Origin: Andrena cerasifolii
Taxonomy: Eukaryota; Arthropoda; Insecta; Hymenoptera; Andrenidae
Assembly: GCF_050908995.1 (NCBI RefSeq)
Contig: NC_135128.1
Coordinates: forward strand, 11,561,114 to 11,625,113
Reading direction: 5' to 3'
Length of the DNA stretch: 64,000 bases
Shown here: positions 61,164-64,000 of the stretch, piece after piece
Numbering within the stretch: the stretch's first letter is position 1
Layout of the letters: every line of letters starts with the position of its first letter
Position numbers and translations under genes: made by a program
Notes under the pieces: model-generated
Database searches by the model: none
What the model saw: only the letters and a program-made list of their open reading frames with translations
What the model was told of the DNA's origin: nothing

Positions 61164-62145
61164 GGGTATGGGGTCCATATACCGGACATTTAGTGACGGC
61201 ATGAAAGTTATTTAAGAATTTCAACATAAGTTTTCATACATTCTGGATTTTTTTTGCATTGAACTGATTATTAAGCATTTTCATAAGTTCAGGACTTTTT
61301 GATTTAAATAAATAATGAAATACTAAAGAGATATTAGTAAAAATGTAAAACAAAATTTTGTCGTAATTACCGGACAAGCTTAAAGCTTGAGAACTATTTA
61401 CCGTGCCCGAGCTACCGGACACTGTCTAGATGCATTATCCACTTAACTAAAACATCTTCGTGAGATTCTGTTCCTGTTTTTTTGTCCTTATATTTGTTCT
61501 CAATTTTGACGCGCAACGTGCTCCTTGGAATGTCAAACTGTATGCTGGCTGCATTTACCGAAGATTGATGGAAGGTAATAACCTCTAATGCTTTGTTATT
61601 CGAATCTTTACTGTATTCTTTTCTTATAGTTTTACTCGTACTCAGATCTGCCAAATAAAAATTTTAATGTTAAAAATGTTACTTTAATGTAAACATCTAT
61701 ATCGATTCGAAAATGGGTTAGATTCTTCGAACGTTCTGTCGAGTCAACGCGAATATTGACGCAGTCCCCGGATTCGCTTTAATTTTTTACAATATTATTA
61801 AATCACCTTCGTATGCATTTTTTTATTATTATTTAAACTTAGTACTATCGCTACATAATCATTTTTGTACATTATATCATTTGAATTATTATTATATCGA
61901 CTCTGAAATCTAAGCGATGCTTAGCCATTTTGATAATGAAAATGGTCAAAAGCCGATAATTGCTAGAATGAGAATTTCTATACATTTTTACACGTTTAAT
62001 CTACGTTAATTATAAAAACCTTCATTTATTTCGAAAACTAGAATTTCAAGTGTTATTATAAGAATATTATATTTCAATTTATATAGCCTGGATTTTATAA
62101 ATCATGAAAATGAATATTGTGTCCGGTATATTTTACCCTTTACCC
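61164..62145 (-). mobile_element. pogo-like DNA transposon remnant, TA target
   Basis: The left end is GGGTATGGGGTCCATATACC and continues GGACA; the right end, inverted, is GGGTAAAGGGTAAAATATAC and continues CGGACA. TA flanks both (61162-61163 and 62146-62147). The 982-bp AT-rich interior holds the N-terminal helix-turn-helix part of a pogo/Tigger-type transposase on the minus strand but no catalytic region, so it is an internally deleted copy. Confidence 0.7.
61412..61654 (-). pseudogene. N-terminal HTH fragment of a pogo/Tigger-like transposase
   Basis: The 80-codon minus-strand frame contains YSKDSNNKALEVI, then FDIPRSTLRVKI and, near its end, VKWIMHLDSVR. This order (Tyr-Ser-x2-Ser..ALxxI, then IPRSTL, then a tryptophan-containing helix) is the Pipsqueak-type helix-turn-helix of pogo, Tigger and Jerky-like proteins, with the start of the CENP-B-like DNA-binding part behind it. 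Full transposases of this family run to several hundred residues with a DDE/DDD catalytic domain; here a stop follows directly. It sits inside the 61164-62145 element, in the orientation expected if the right end is the 5' end. Confidence 0.7.
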
Positions 62146-62147
62146 TA

Positions 62148-64000
62148 GCCTAAGCAGTGTCTCGTCCGACCTTTTCTCGCAACGGCTACATACTTGTTTT
62201 TCTCTGTGCAGAGATGACTAAGTAGTCGATGGTTTAGAGACCCCCTCAGCTTTCTCCATCTGCCTGGCTAAGGTGGCTGCTTCTTTTGCCACATCCGGCC
62301 AAACGATTCCTCCTGTATGTTGCCGAGTACGCAGGACGCGCGGCGACTCGATAAACGCGGATGAACGCGACGCGACGCGTCGATTATAATGCACGCGAGA
62401 CGGTGAGAATCGCTGACGGGCGGGCGTACGTGCCGAAACGATTCCTGACCAGTGACCACCCGCCGCGTATGTTCCTGCACAGCCGCTGTTCTTGGTCTAC
62501 CAAAAGAAGAAAGGACGCGCCCTATCGATATGAAACGGCCGGAAAGTTCCGACACGCTTTCCCTGAAGCCTCGTTCGGCAAGTATCGTTATTTCTCTGAA
62601 CCGGCGAACCTGCAAAACAAGAACGCAGGTATTATCATCTGGTTGGTGAATCGACCGACAGGCAGACGGTGTAATTGCTCTCGCGAGGGATTGGTCTTTT
62701 TGCCCGCGAGAACAAAGTAAGGGAAGGAATCGATAAGTCGCGAAACCCATCGGCCGAAGAATCATGGGAAAACGAAGCGAGATCGGTGGAAGCAGGGAGG
62801 AAGAAAAAGAAGAATAAGTAAAAGGAGAAGGAAGGTTGGCGCAGGATGGGACAAAGTTGGGGACGGAGCGTAAACGGGGCGGGATGGAGGGACACGGTCG
62901 CATTTGATATGGACCGGAGATAGCTGGTAACGTACGCCGGGCGCAGACTCCCTGTCATGCAGCTACATAGCTGCCTACGAACCGTCCGAGTATATATGGT
63001 TCGGACCGACGCGACATCGGCCCGTTCCTCGACCGGCTCGACACGAGCGAAGAAACGTACGTAGGTGCGCGCGTAATTCGACTGTTTTACGTTGTTGCGC
63101 TACGCTCCCGGAGCGGGCCTCGCGGGCGCGAGCCGCGTCTTCTAATCCTAAGAATCCGGCGATCGCCCGATATTATTTATACCGGGCAGAAGGGCAGATA
63201 GGTGGGAGCGGCGACGGTGACCGGTGGCCAAGTGGTAACCGGTGGTTGTGTCGTCGATGCCGACCTAACCCAGACCGGCCGACGATAGCGACGACCAAGC
63301 CTCCACGGTGCTCCCGGTCACGATTCGCGGGCTCCCGTATTTGAATACAATGCATTATATTGTCCGCGTCATATCATATATCTCCCTGCTAAATAAACAC
63401 CGTCTCAATATTTAGGCTTGCGAACCGCCCTGCCGACAACTCCCCTACGTACGAGCTATACCTTTACATCGGACTAAGCAGGGTTCAGGGTCGAAGACAG
63501 AGAAAGGGAGCAGGAAGGAAAGTTGGAAAACACGGCTCGCCTCGGCTCGGCTCGGCTCGGTTCGGCTCGGCTCGATACGAAGCACGTTTGCTTGGTAGCC
63601 ACTAGCCAGCACCGCGGTTCGGCCGGGCGGCACGCGGCATCGCGACGCGACGCGACGGAGGTTAATCGGTCGCGTCCATTTCATCGGCATCTCGAATATC
63701 GTAGGAGGATCCAAGCCGACAGGAGCACAGATGGGCTGGCGAAGCGTTCGCCAGTGTAATCGGACGATCCGCGGTCCGTGGAATTTTCGAATCGTCGCAT
63801 CCCGATACGCGATACGCGGAAGAACGAACGATTGTGATATCGTTTCCGCGAAACAAACCCAAGATATTAGCTTTCGATTCGGCATCGACATCGACGTGTG
63901 CCATACCATCTCGCGGCCGTGTTCGTGGTAATCCGATACGTCAGGCGGACGTCAATTGACATTTAACATGCAGCCGCACACTTGCCGTTATATGGATCTG
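62148..64000. other. GC-rich stretch, no gene recognised
   Basis: Unique sequence with one CTCGG repeat (63537-63574). A 211-codon minus-strand frame (62268-62903) overlaps frames on the other strand and has no recognisable motif. Confidence 0.5.
63537..63574. repeat. (CTCGG)n pentanucleotide microsatellite
   Basis: About seven units, one with TTCGG. Confidence 0.92.

Noticed and set aside
1..64000. Apparent abundance of TAGGTA/TACCTA, similar to early-embryo activator sites
   Set aside because: My rough count of about 30 on both strands is what is expected for a hexamer in 64 kb.
1..64000. tRNA genes and well-known insect microRNAs
   Set aside because: I looked for B-box-like GGTTCGANTCC with an upstream A box and for the seeds of common insect microRNAs and found none with the right context.

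Overview
The window reads as eukaryotic nuclear DNA, most likely from an insect; Hymenoptera is my guess from the mix of GC-rich unique sequence, abundant microsatellites and small palindromic DNA transposons. I could recognise no complete host protein-coding gene, rRNA, tRNA, known microRNA, CRISPR array or bacterial-type operon. It is best read as an intergenic region or one or more very large introns. Most long open frames lie in simple repeats, or in GC-rich sequence where stops are rare.

The recognisable content is mobile DNA. AT-rich islands in the GC-rich background correspond, almost one for one, to DNA transposons or their non-autonomous derivatives: a TTAA-flanked foldback family with two copies (1767-2171 and 58917-59491), a second TTAA element (24581-24851), a nested 2-kb inverted-repeat element with a broken THAP-type zinc-finger gene (18299-20301), a CACAGTG-ended element carrying the last part of a Transib/RAG1-like transposase (34058-34789) inside a larger inverted-repeat structure (about 33940-36265), an hAT-like element with 8-bp target duplication (43064-43577) and a related fragment (19938-20070), a TA-flanked element (48471-49236), a 737-bp foldback (50590-51326), a second CACAGTG-ended element with a 5-bp GC-rich target duplication (56478-57024), and a pogo-like remnant with a helix-turn-helix fragment (61164-62145). 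None looks autonomous.

Simple repeats are the other feature. There is a perfect array of about 100 GAAGCC units (2172-2775) joined to the centre of a foldback element, a 540-bp AAAAGG array with a duplicated 132-bp block (31067-31608), and more than twenty smaller arrays. A GC-rich 12-mer, GGCGCGGCGCGG, recurs at five or more dispersed loci.

The most unusual signal is in the 18.3-20.3 kb element. Both ends are packed with the 10-mer GGAANNTTCC, twelve copies in about 310 bp, which has the form of a heat-shock element pair (nGAAnnTTCn). Four of the copies sit in a 33-bp tandem repeat. This could be a transposon that carries heat-shock-factor sites, or a set of transposase-binding subterminal repeats. 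Second is the pair of CACAGTG-ended elements, one with a RAG1-like transposase tail.
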